NCBI GenBank assembly: GCA_964369755.1
Contig: CAYJFY010000007.1
Span: 1 to 64,000, forward strand
Direction of reading: 5' to 3'
DNA: 64,000 bases
Origin: CAUPWF01 sp964369755
GTDB lineage: Bacteria; Bacillota; Clostridia; Lachnospirales; Lachnospiraceae
Below, one piece after another: positions 9,745 through 16,397 of the stretch. Numbering within the stretch: the stretch's first letter is position 1; each line of letters starts with the position of its first letter. The notes beneath the pieces were generated by a model. That model searched no databases and was not told the origin of the DNA. It was given only the letters and a program-made list of their open reading frames with translations. The translations under genes were made by a program, and so were the position numbers.

Positions 9745-10071
9745 ATGAAGAGTCCTATTGTTAACATCATTATAAAAGTTTTTAAAAGTTCACCTTTTTG
9801 GTCAATCTGTATTTTTGTTGCATTTGTGATTATGATGCTTTCGCTAGTGCAAACTTTCTCAACGACCGTTTCAGATGAGCAAATCTCTCTTCTGGAAAAT
9901 GCAGTAAGACGCAGTGCAATACAATGTTACGTTATCGAAGGCAGTTATCCGCCCGATGTTCAGTACCTCGTGGATAATTATGGTTTATATTACGATGAAA
10001 ACTATATTGTACATTATCAAAACCAAGGTGGAAACCTTCTGCCTGAAATCGATGTCTTTCACCTAGAATAG
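9745..10071 (+). CDS. Pilin-like single-pass protein 1
   Basis: This 108-residue protein has a short basic N-terminus, one transmembrane helix (about residues 18-38) and a small external domain. The segment AIQCYVIEGSYPPDVQYLVDNYGL resembles the conserved pseudopilin part in which small residues, CYxxEGxYP and a following helix occur. No class III prepilin cleavage motif (G/A then FTLIE) is present, so classical processing is not supported. RBS AGGAGG precedes the ATG by about six bases. It lies within the GspF-to-PilT operon. Calling it a minor pseudopilin rests on context and on this resemblance. Confidence 0.7.
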   Translation: MKSPIVNIIIKVFKSSPFWSICIFVAFVIMMLSLVQTFSTTVSDEQISLLENAVRRSAIQCYVIEGSYPPDVQYLVDNYGLYYDENYIVHYQNQGGNLLPEIDVFHLE

Positions 10072-10117
10072 AAAATACAAGACATCATCATACAATAAAA
10101 CCAAAGGAGAAACAGGT

Positions 10118-10594
10118 GTGAATACAAAAAAACAAGCATTCTCTAGTACAATATTGGTATTTGCCCTATTTTTTGCTTATACCATCGGGGCTTTGCTCCT
10201 ATCTATTATCGGTGCAAACGTATATACCAAAACCGTAGAGGCATCGCAAGAGAACTATGACGCAAGAACCTCGGTAGTCTATCTCTCTCAGAAAATCCGA
10301 TTGAGTGAGCAAGCCGATGCGATTTCCATCCAAACTTTCAACAACACGGATGCCCTAGTCATCACCGAAAGTTATGGGGAATATGATTTCAGTACTTGGA
10401 TTTATATAGAGGATGGATATTTGTGTGAAGCGCTCTTATCCTCAAATGTAGACTTAATTCCAGGAATGGGACAAAAAATCATGCCTCTGACATCAATGGA
10501 TTTCACATTAGATGATAACGGACTCTTGGACATCACTGTCATGACCGAGGGAGAAAACACATATCACTCAAAGATTTACCTCGAATGTATGTAA
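10118..10594 (+). CDS. Pilin-like single-pass protein 2
   Basis: This 158-residue protein begins at a GTG with AAAGGAG eight bases upstream. The N-terminal hydrophobic helix spans about residues 11-34. The outer domain begins with ASQENYDARTSVVYLSQKIR, an amphipathic helix continuing from the membrane helix as in pseudopilins, followed by beta-rich sequence. It may belong to the DUF4860 family often seen beside such loci; this is from memory and untested. There is no prepilin peptidase motif. It is one of four consecutive genes with the same layout between the platform protein and the PilT-like ATPase. Confidence 0.68.
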   Translation: MNTKKQAFSSTILVFALFFAYTIGALLLSIIGANVYTKTVEASQENYDARTSVVYLSQKIRLSEQADAISIQTFNNTDALVITESYGEYDFSTWIYIEDGYLCEALLSSNVDLIPGMGQKIMPLTSMDFTLDDNGLLDITVMTEGENTYHSKIYLECM

Positions 10595-10625
10595 TACAAC
10601 TTATACTATAAAGAAAGGTTGACAC

Positions 10626-11057
10626 ATGGATACACAATCAAACAAGCAGATCACGTATTTTTTATTTGAATTAATCGTCAATTGCCTATTATTTGTGATA
10701 TCAGCCGCTATCTGTATTAGTCTATTTGTAGAAGGCTATATCGACAGTGAAGATAGCAATGCTCTATCCATTGCGATGATAGAAGCATCAAATGCGGCTG
10801 AAGTAGCGAAATTTAGTGACGGTGATTTAGATTTCATTGCAGATATATTTCAAGACGGGGAGATTGTAAACCAATCTTATATTATGTACTATGATGATTC
10901 TTGGCAAACAGTTACAAGTGAAGAATCACACAAATACTCTCTTATCATCGATTTAGAAGCATCTACTGATTCTATGATGGACGCCCATATCTATCTAAAA
11001 CAAATAGATGGTAAGATTATATATGAATTGAATATATCACATTTCATTCCTGTGTAA
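10626..11057 (+). CDS. Pilin-like single-pass protein 3
   Basis: This 143-residue protein has one N-terminal membrane helix (about residues 11-31, YFLFELIVNCLLFVISAAIC) and an acidic external domain. It contains ALSIAMIEASNAAEVAKF, an Ala-rich helix like the extended alpha-1 of minor pseudopilins. The start is ATG with AAAGG nearby. No signal-peptidase or prepilin cleavage site is evident. Its function is inferred only from its position in the GspF/PilT locus and from its shared layout with its neighbours. Confidence 0.66.
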   Translation: MDTQSNKQITYFLFELIVNCLLFVISAAICISLFVEGYIDSEDSNALSIAMIEASNAAEVAKFSDGDLDFIADIFQDGEIVNQSYIMYYDDSWQTVTSEESHKYSLIIDLEASTDSMMDAHIYLKQIDGKIIYELNISHFIPV

Positions 11058-11085
11058 CTGAAACTCACTATAAGGAGATATCCTC

Positions 11086-11526
11086 TTGAAAAACAAAAAT
11101 TATTTTCAACCAAAAAAAACGATTATAAGTGTCGGAATGGTATCACTCATCACATTTTTTACCATATTGTTACTCACATCATTCTCGATACTCATCCTAT
11201 CTTCTTCACATTCTGATAGCCGCTATACTCAAATGGCTGCCGATGCAATTATAGCGCAGTATGATGTGGATGCAATTGCGGAACAAAAATTAGAAGATTT
11301 ATACAATATTTATACAAAAACAACCCATGACAATTTTACATCTGAGCTAAACGGAACAGATTATACAGTCATTGATACACCCGAATATATCGGAACAGTC
11401 GTTACGTACACCGTTCCTGTGAATGATCAGAAGTATTACTATATAGAAATCGGTTTTCCAAGCAACCCGGAAGAACCTATACAGCGTCTAGCTTGGCAGA
11501 TGATTACAACAAGCGACAGTTTATAA
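11086..11526 (+). CDS. Pilin-like single-pass protein 4
   Basis: This 146-residue protein probably begins at a TTG, with AAGGAG about nine bases upstream and no in-frame ATG close by. A basic N-terminus (KNKNYFQPKK) precedes a membrane helix at about residues 16-37. An Ala/Asp-rich helix (YTQMAADAIIAQYDVDAIAEQ) and a beta-rich tail follow. The layout matches the three preceding genes. The TTG start may lower its expression relative to its neighbours. There is no prepilin peptidase motif. Confidence 0.66.
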   Translation: MKNKNYFQPKKTIISVGMVSLITFFTILLLTSFSILILSSSHSDSRYTQMAADAIIAQYDVDAIAEQKLEDLYNIYTKTTHDNFTSELNGTDYTVIDTPEYIGTVVTYTVPVNDQKYYYIEIGFPSNPEEPIQRLAWQMITTSDSL

Positions 11527-11577
11527 ATAAATTCGTAGTGTCAGAAATCAAACTACTAAAAGAATGGAGACAATCAC

Positions 11578-12669
11578 ATGAAAAACGAAGCAACTAAAAA
11601 AGAAACTACAACAGTGTCACAACAACTCAAGGAAATGGTAGAGAGGGAAGCAGCGGACATATTTATCGTTGCTGGAAAGCCTGTCAGTTTTAAAACAAAA
11701 AAGCATATTGAAAACTATGATGACAACCGTATATTTCCAAAGGATGCCGAAGCAACCATTCGCGAAATCTATGAGATTGCTGGTCGTAATATCCAACCTT
11801 TGTTCGACCGTGGAGATGATGATTTCTCATTTTCAATCCCAGGAGTTTCTCGTTTTCGTATCAATGCCTATATGCAACGTGGATCTATCGCGGCAGTTAT
11901 TCGTGTCGTAGCCTTTGCATTACCAGATCCAAAGAAACTATCTATTCCAGATGAAATTCTAGAATTAGGAAACTTGCAACGTGGACTCGTATTGGTTACT
12001 GGAACATCATTTAGTGGTAAAACTACTACTCTTACTTGTATTTTAGATAAGATTAATGAAGAACAGGAAGCTCATATCATTACACTAGAAGATCCGATTG
12101 AGTACCTACACTCTCACAAAAAATCTATCATCAGTCAACGTGAGATATCACTTGATACAGGAAGCTATCCAATCGCACTTCGTGCTGCGCTTCGTCAAAG
12201 CCCTGATGTGATTCTAATCGGAGAACTTCGTGATTCAGAAGCAGTCAACATTTCCTTGACAGCTGCTGAAACGGGACATTTGGTATTCTCAGCACTCCAT
12301 ACACTAGGGGCAGCCAATTCCATCGACCGTTTGGTAGATACATTTGAGGTAAATCAACAAGCACAGGTTCGTATGCAGCTCTCTATGGCACTACAGACTG
12401 TAGTTTGCCAACAATTGTTACCAACCGTAGACGGGGGAGTAATTCCTGCATTTGAAATCATGCACTGTACAAATGCGATTAAGACATTGATTCGCGATGG
12501 TCGTACCCATCAGATCAACTCCATTATTCAGTCGTCAACATCAGAGGGTATGATCAGTATGGATGCTAGCATCTTAAAGTTATATCAAGAGGGACGTATT
12601 ACAAGAGAAGTTGCTATGACATACAGCTTGAATCCTGTATTCCTATCGCGCCAATTAGATAAAAAATAA
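11578..12669 (+). CDS. PilT-type secretion/retraction ATPase
   Basis: This 363-residue hexameric ATPase belongs to the PilT/GspE superfamily. The N-terminal PAS-like domain contains FSFSIPGVSRFRINAY. The core has a Walker A GTSFSGKTT near residue 141, an Asp-box segment HIITLEDPIEYLH, an atypical Walker B VILIGELRDSEA and a His-box ETGHLVFSALHT. This layout matches retraction-type PilT rather than the longer PilB/GspE, because there is no N-terminal GspE-N domain and no tetracysteine zinc motif. The usual GPTGSGKS Walker A is changed here. It is the last gene and the only ATPase of the plus-strand operon. Whether it drives assembly, retraction or both is unknown. Confidence 0.88.
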   Translation: MKNEATKKETTTVSQQLKEMVEREAADIFIVAGKPVSFKTKKHIENYDDNRIFPKDAEATIREIYEIAGRNIQPLFDRGDDDFSFSIPGVSRFRINAYMQRGSIAAVIRVVAFALPDPKKLSIPDEILELGNLQRGLVLVTGTSFSGKTTTLTCILDKINEEQEAHIITLEDPIEYLHSHKKSIISQREISLDTGSYPIALRAALRQSPDVILIGELRDSEAVNISLTAAETGHLVFSALHTLGAANSIDRLVDTFEVNQQAQVRMQLSMALQTVVCQQLLPTVDGGVIPAFEIMHCTNAIKTLIRDGRTHQINSIIQSSTSEGMISMDASILKLYQEGRITREVAMTYSLNPVFLSRQLDKK

Positions 12670-12673
12670 AAGT

Positions 12674-12792
12674 TTGGGGACAGCGGAGATATACGAATAA
12701 TTTAGATTATTAACGAATGACGTCAGTTGGGGACGGGGGAAATATACGAATAATTTAGATTATTAACGAACGACGTCAGTTGGGGACGGGGG
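12674..12792. repeat. 53-bp tandem repeat, two full units plus a partial third
   Basis: Unit 1 (12674-12726) and unit 2 (12727-12779) differ at only four positions. A third copy starts at 12780 and is recognisable for about 15 bases. Each unit begins TTGGGGACRGSGGA, contains the small palindrome AATAAT-TTAG-ATTATT and ends in GACGTCAG. The partial third unit runs into the GGGGACGGGGG hairpin. The head motif is shared with the element at 38777-38833. This looks like a REP/BIME-type repeat rather than coding sequence. Confidence 0.85.
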
Positions 12793-12829
12793 AGAAAATG
12801 TGCAGCATTTCATACCCCCGTCCCCTTTT
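12782..12829. terminator. GC-rich hairpin between convergent genes (REP-like)
   Basis: GGGGACGGGGG (12782-12792) pairs perfectly with CCCCCGTCCCC (12815-12825). Inside the loop AAATG and CATTT can extend the stem. TTTT follows on the plus strand. It sits between the PilT-like gene and the convergent PTS-like gene and may terminate both. The same stem core recurs at 38781-38815. Confidence 0.75.
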
Positions 12830-13892
12830 ACATTTCTAGTTTCATGTCACCAGGTCGTATCCACTTTGCCCTTCTCATTCCTTCGGATATGGTCAATGTA
12901 ATCACCGCTGGTAATACAAATTGAATTACAATGATTTTCAACATCACTACATGTGTCGGTTCAGTTGCAATCATGGTCTGCCACGTCATCAGTGGACCTA
13001 CCAATCCTGCCGTACCCATTCCCGATCCTGTCGCATTATTTGTCATATGTAATAGCATGGTACTAATCGGACCCAGAATTGCACTGGATATAATAGCTGG
13101 CAGCCATATAATCGGTCTGCGCACAATATTTGGCATCTGTAGCATAGATGTCCCGATTCCTTGTGCCAACAATCCACTCCATCCATTCTCTCTGTAGCTT
13201 GCCACTGCAAATCCAATCATATTACAACAGCATCCAACGGTTGCAGCCCCAGCTGCTAGTCCAGATAATCCCAAGATGATACCAATCGCTGCAGAGCTAA
13301 TCGGCAAGGTCAAGAATATCCCCATAAGAACCGAAACGATTACTCCCATAAGCAATGGTTGTTGTTCTGTTCCCCAGTTCACCATCGCACCCAATTGAAC
13401 CATGAATCCCGATATCGTCGGACCAACAAATAATCCAGCGGCGGCACCTGTACCAATCGTGATAATCGGTGTAACCAAGATATCCAACTTTGTTTTTCCA
13501 CAAATCAGATGTCCGATGGAAATCCCTACAATTGCAGCGATAAATGCCCCTAGAGGCTCTCCAGGTCCTGTAAAAACTGGATTCCCTTCTACTAGTAGGG
13601 ATCCAGATAATATGGAATTCGCATATCCGCCAACCATTCCCGCAGTAGCTGCAGAAAGTGCAACCAAAGGTGGCTCTTTTAGCTTAGAGGCAACGCCAAC
13701 TCCAATTCCTGCACTTGTGAGAGAGGCTGCAACTTTTCCGATTGCATAGATTAAATCCCCTACGGATCCACCTATCATAAGCCCCACTTGCTGCACAATT
13801 GTTCCAATAATCAATGTCGCGAACAATCCCAATGCCATGCCGCTCAATCCATCGATTAGCACATAATTAAAGATACCTTTTACTTTTTTCAT
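12828..13892 (-). CDS. PTS sugar transporter subunit IIC-like membrane protein
   Basis: This is a 354-residue, strongly hydrophobic and Gly/Ala-rich protein with about ten membrane segments. It matches the stand-alone PTS_EIIC_2 type, which starts with a segment like IFNYVLIDGLSGMALGLFATLI. No EIIA or EIIB domain is attached and none lies nearby, so the substrate and even phosphotransfer dependence are uncertain. The ATG at 13892 has GAGAGGGAGA just upstream; the ATG at 13907 overlaps that RBS. A good promoter lies at 13926-13954. Confidence 0.8.
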   Translation of the reverse strand: MKKVKGIFNYVLIDGLSGMALGLFATLIIGTIVQQVGLMIGGSVGDLIYAIGKVAASLTSAGIGVGVASKLKEPPLVALSAATAGMVGGYANSILSGSLLVEGNPVFTGPGEPLGAFIAAIVGISIGHLICGKTKLDILVTPIITIGTGAAAGLFVGPTISGFMVQLGAMVNWGTEQQPLLMGVIVSVLMGIFLTLPISSAAIGIILGLSGLAAGAATVGCCCNMIGFAVASYRENGWSGLLAQGIGTSMLQMPNIVRRPIIWLPAIISSAILGPISTMLLHMTNNATGSGMGTAGLVGPLMTWQTMIATEPTHVVMLKIIVIQFVLPAVITLTISEGMRRAKWIRPGDMKLEM

Positions 13893-13925
13893 GTTCTCCC
13901 TCTCCATTCTTCTTTTTCGTGCTTT

Positions 13926-13954
13926 ATTATAACAAATTATTCCAAAAAAAACAA
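13926..13954 (-). promoter_or_regulatory. Sigma-A-type promoter of the PTS-like gene
   Basis: Read on the minus strand, TTGTTT (13954-13949), a 17-base spacer and a perfect TATAAT (13931-13926) lie about 35 bases before the ATG at 13892. It lies partly within two 22-bp direct repeats (13933-13954 and 13955-13976). Confidence 0.65.
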
Positions 13955-13976
13955 CGAATTATCTCAAAAAAAACAA
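13933..13976. repeat. Two 22-bp direct repeats in a divergent promoter region
   Basis: Two consecutive 22-base units share the pattern c[a/g]aattat[t/c][c/t]c followed by AAAAAAAACAA and differ at about three positions. The first overlaps the minus-strand -35 element. They may be regulator sites for either of the divergent genes, or simple A-tract duplication. Confidence 0.45.
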
Positions 13977-13997
13977 GTGTACCATATGATATTGTTG

Positions 13998-14006
13998 TGC
14001 TATAAT
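13998..14006 (+). promoter_or_regulatory. Extended -10 promoter for small gene
   Basis: TG-C-TATAAT at 13998-14006 is a perfect extended -10 element about 34 bases upstream of the ATG at 14040. No convincing -35 is present, as is common for extended -10 promoters. Confidence 0.5.
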
Positions 14007-14039
14007 CATCTGTATGAAAGCAAAGAAAGGAATTTTGTT

Positions 14040-14300
14040 ATGAGAATCTGGGGAAAACTTTTTAAAGATAACCGTATGCTGAGAGATACCGTTGTTGAAT
14101 TACATACATCCAATACAAGAACAGAAAAAATCCTCCAAGGATTGGAGGAGATTTGTTATGAATTCGATCTATCAAAACCTATCTGGTTAGACACAACCAT
14201 AGAAGAATTTAAGCGACACGATAAGTGCCGCTTTACCTCCGATAATTTTATTGATTCGATTGAGTTTGATTACTTTGAATTTCACATCATAGAAGAATAG
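14040..14300 (+). CDS. Small conserved-looking cytoplasmic protein, unknown function
   Basis: This 86-residue protein is soluble, acidic and rich in aromatic residues (EEICYEFDLSKPIWLDTTIEEF, then a C-terminal Phe/Asp/Glu-rich tail). It begins MRIWGKLFKDNRMLRD. I recall similar proteins of this kind in Lachnospiraceae but know no function. The ATG at 14040 has AAAGG nine bases upstream; a longer frame from 13977 crosses its own promoter and is rejected. It is a single gene, convergent with the ECF S-component gene, with a 3-base gap between stop codons. Confidence 0.72.
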   Translation: MRIWGKLFKDNRMLRDTVVELHTSNTRTEKILQGLEEICYEFDLSKPIWLDTTIEEFKRHDKCRFTSDNFIDSIEFDYFEFHIIEE

Positions 14301-14303
14301 TTG

Positions 14304-14840
14304 CTATATCCTATCTTCCATCTTATCGTTTGTGGCACGCAGTACCTGTAGGATAATCGGCAGCACAATAATTTGCACGATAATCCCTGGAACGCCAGCC
14401 ACAACAGCCGCTTGAACTGTTAATGCCTTCAGCATGCCTCCGTTGAGTTGAAATAATATGGTAAAAATAATTCCATATACCACCCTTCCGCAGAGCATGG
14501 ACGCTAGAAGTGCTAGATATCGATTCCATTTTAGTTTTTGATAAAACAATCCACTACATAAGCCATAGCATGCCAATTCACCTAACATAATCGGTAGCAT
14601 AGGAAATGCTGCTGGCATCCCTGTCAGCAAACTCGATAAAAGTGGCGTTACAATTCCCGCTGCCAGTCCAAGCATTGGTCCACATAAGAACCCACATAAT
14701 AAAACTGGTAGATGCATCGGCAAAAATACATTTCCCGGTATTCCAAATGCATGCCCCGTGAAGTATGGCAATATAATACCCACTACAACTAGGAGTGAAG
14801 CTACGGTTAATCTCGCTGTGTTACTTTTAATTCTATCCAT
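14304..14840 (-). CDS. ECF transporter S component (vitamin-binding subunit)
   Basis: This is a 178-residue membrane protein with five to six hydrophobic segments, typical of the substrate-binding S component of group II ECF transporters, which share the EcfA1/A2/T module encoded at 33-36 kb here. The pattern FLPMHLPVLLCGFLCGPMLGLAAGIVTPLLSSLLTG is characteristic of the folate/pantothenate-like S group. The substrate cannot be assigned. The start is ambiguous: ATG at 14840 has GGGG six bases upstream, while ATG at 14852 abuts its purine stretch. It is downstream of spoVAE with a roughly 100-base gap. Confidence 0.82.
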   Translation of the reverse strand: MDRIKSNTARLTVASLLVVVGIILPYFTGHAFGIPGNVFLPMHLPVLLCGFLCGPMLGLAAGIVTPLLSSLLTGMPAAFPMLPIMLGELACYGLCSGLFYQKLKWNRYLALLASMLCGRVVYGIIFTILFQLNGGMLKALTVQAAVVAGVPGIIVQIIVLPIILQVLRATNDKMEDRI

Positions 14841-14870
14841 TTTAATCCCCATCTCTTTCTAAAAGATTGG

Positions 14871-14920
14871 CAACCTCGAACCCCTAGGTACAAGTCGCCC
14901 CTACAACCCTCGTAGGAGCA
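14871..14920. other. GC-rich block resembling a dispersed repeat
   Basis: This block lies between spoVAE and the ECF S-component gene. On the minus strand it carries CCTAC-GAGGGTT-GTAGG, then GGGCGACTTGTACC and CCTAGGGGTTCGAGG. It is more GC-rich than its surroundings and has small hairpins. It resembles GTAGGGGCGAC-type dispersed repeats found in some clostridial genomes. It does not fit a THF riboswitch. Confidence 0.3.
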
Positions 14921-14957
14921 TAGCATATTTTGGATAAAATTACAAGAGACTCCCCCC

Positions 14958-15314
14958 TTATTTCTTCATTACCGGCTTGAAAATCAGCGACGCTAGATAC
15001 CCAAAGATTAAAGCTGCCGATATTCCCACTGCACTCGCTGTGAATCCACCACGAAAGATTCCAATAAACCCATCCTGATCTACCGTTTCCTTGATTCCGT
15101 TCCACAAGACATTACCAAACCCTAGCAAAGGTACACTAGCTCCTGCTCCTGCGTATTCTTGAAATCCATCATACAGACCAAAAAAACCAAGCACTGCACC
15201 AACGCACACAAGCATTACCATAATTCTACCCGGCATCATCTTTGTTCGATCTAATAAAATTTGAGCCAATGCGCAAATAACTCCTCCGACCCAAAATGCA
15301 TTGAAATATTCCAT
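14958..15314 (-). CDS. spoVAE: Stage V sporulation protein AE
   Basis: This 118-residue membrane protein has about four hydrophobic segments and belongs to the SpoVA complex, which moves Ca-dipicolinic acid into and out of the spore. Typical features are the start FNAFWVGGVICALAQILLD and the segment GAGASVPLLGFGNVLWNG, which match SpoVAE (the SpoVAEb form). AAGGAG lies before the ATG. It is 14 bases downstream of spoVAD, forming a pair. It would be expressed in the forespore; no sigma-G promoter was confidently located. Confidence 0.92.
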   Translation of the reverse strand: MEYFNAFWVGGVICALAQILLDRTKMMPGRIMVMLVCVGAVLGFFGLYDGFQEYAGAGASVPLLGFGNVLWNGIKETVDQDGFIGIFRGGFTASAVGISAALIFGYLASLIFKPVMKK

Positions 15315-15328
15315 CTATTCTCTCCTTA

Positions 15329-16354
15329 TCAACCACCATCATACTCTAACACAACCCCATGTGCGATTCCTGGAACGCTCTCCCCTTCATTATAGCTGAC
15401 GGTTGACATCAAAGCTCCAGTTGGAACGAATAACACACGCTTCCACTCTCCACTTTCAATCCGAGGCAAAATATAAGAGGCCAAGGTAACCGCAGCACAA
15501 CCGCAACCGCTCCCTCCTGCATGAGTATCCTGTTGTAATTGGTCAAATATAATCTTTCCACAATCCAGATGTTGCTCCTGAATATGAACCTCTTCCTTTC
15601 GCAACATATCACATAAGATTGTACTACCGATATATCCCAAATCCCCCGTAATAATGCGGTCATAATCTTCTGGTCTACGATTCATATCAGATAAATTGCT
15701 CACTATGGTATCGCGCGCGGCTGGCGCCATACAAGCCCCCATATTCTGTGAATCCTTTAGTCCATAATCCACTATTTTTCCGATTGTAATTCCAGCAATC
15801 TTCACCTTTCGATTCTGTTTCTCGGATCCCAAGATAAATGCCCCGCTTCCCGTAACCGTCCACTGTGCCGACAGAGGGCGCTGATTCGCATAGTTTAATG
15901 GGAATCGAAATTCCTTCTCCGCACTCGCAAAATGACTAGATGTCGCTGCTAGCACATAGTCTGCATACCCAGCCGAAACACTCATGGCGCCAAGGGCTAG
16001 AGCTTCCCCGGACGTAGAACAAGCACCGAATAAGCCAAAGAGAGGAATCTGAAATTCTTCCGCAGCCCCTAAGGAGGTTGCAATTCCCTGGCGCAACAAA
16101 TCACCACCAAAGAAAAATCTCATCTCATTTGGGCTAAGGCCTGCTTTTTGCAGGGCAATCGCACTTGCTTGCTTCTGCATTTCACTCTCTGCCGCCTCCC
16201 AGGTTTCCTGTTCAAACAACGTATCCTTTCCCACCTTGTCAAACATGGATCCTAACGGTCCTTCACCCTCTTTTGTTCCTACAATCGACGCACTCGATGC
16301 AATATAAGCAGGCCGTTCAAATACAATGCTCTGCTTTCCAACGTATTGTGACAT
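15329..16354 (-). CDS. spoVAD: Stage V sporulation protein AD
   Basis: This 341-residue protein has the thiolase/KAS III-like fold of SpoVAD, the dipicolinate-binding subunit of the SpoVA channel. Visible segments are FERPAYIASSASIVGTKEG at the start, GDLLRQGIATSLGAAEEF, the GACSTSGEAL region that corresponds to the thiolase active-site Cys, and GGSGCGCAAVTLAS near the C-terminus. RBS AGGA precedes the ATG. The usual upstream partner spoVAC is not next to it; coaBC is there instead. Confidence 0.94.
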   Translation of the reverse strand: MSQYVGKQSIVFERPAYIASSASIVGTKEGEGPLGSMFDKVGKDTLFEQETWEAAESEMQKQASAIALQKAGLSPNEMRFFFGGDLLRQGIATSLGAAEEFQIPLFGLFGACSTSGEALALGAMSVSAGYADYVLAATSSHFASAEKEFRFPLNYANQRPLSAQWTVTGSGAFILGSEKQNRKVKIAGITIGKIVDYGLKDSQNMGACMAPAARDTIVSNLSDMNRRPEDYDRIITGDLGYIGSTILCDMLRKEEVHIQEQHLDCGKIIFDQLQQDTHAGGSGCGCAAVTLASYILPRIESGEWKRVLFVPTGALMSTVSYNEGESVPGIAHGVVLEYDGG

Positions 16355-16397
16355 ACACTCTTCCTAACCTATCTAATGTTTTCTTAATAGGTTATCC

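Noticed and set aside
12674..12792. CRISPR array or coding repeat at the 53-bp units
   Set aside because: Units are adjacent without spacers and have no coding frame; REP-like.
14853..14957. THF or other riboswitch before the ECF S-component gene
   Set aside because: The expected conserved THF pseudoknot core is absent; the block resembles a dispersed repeat.
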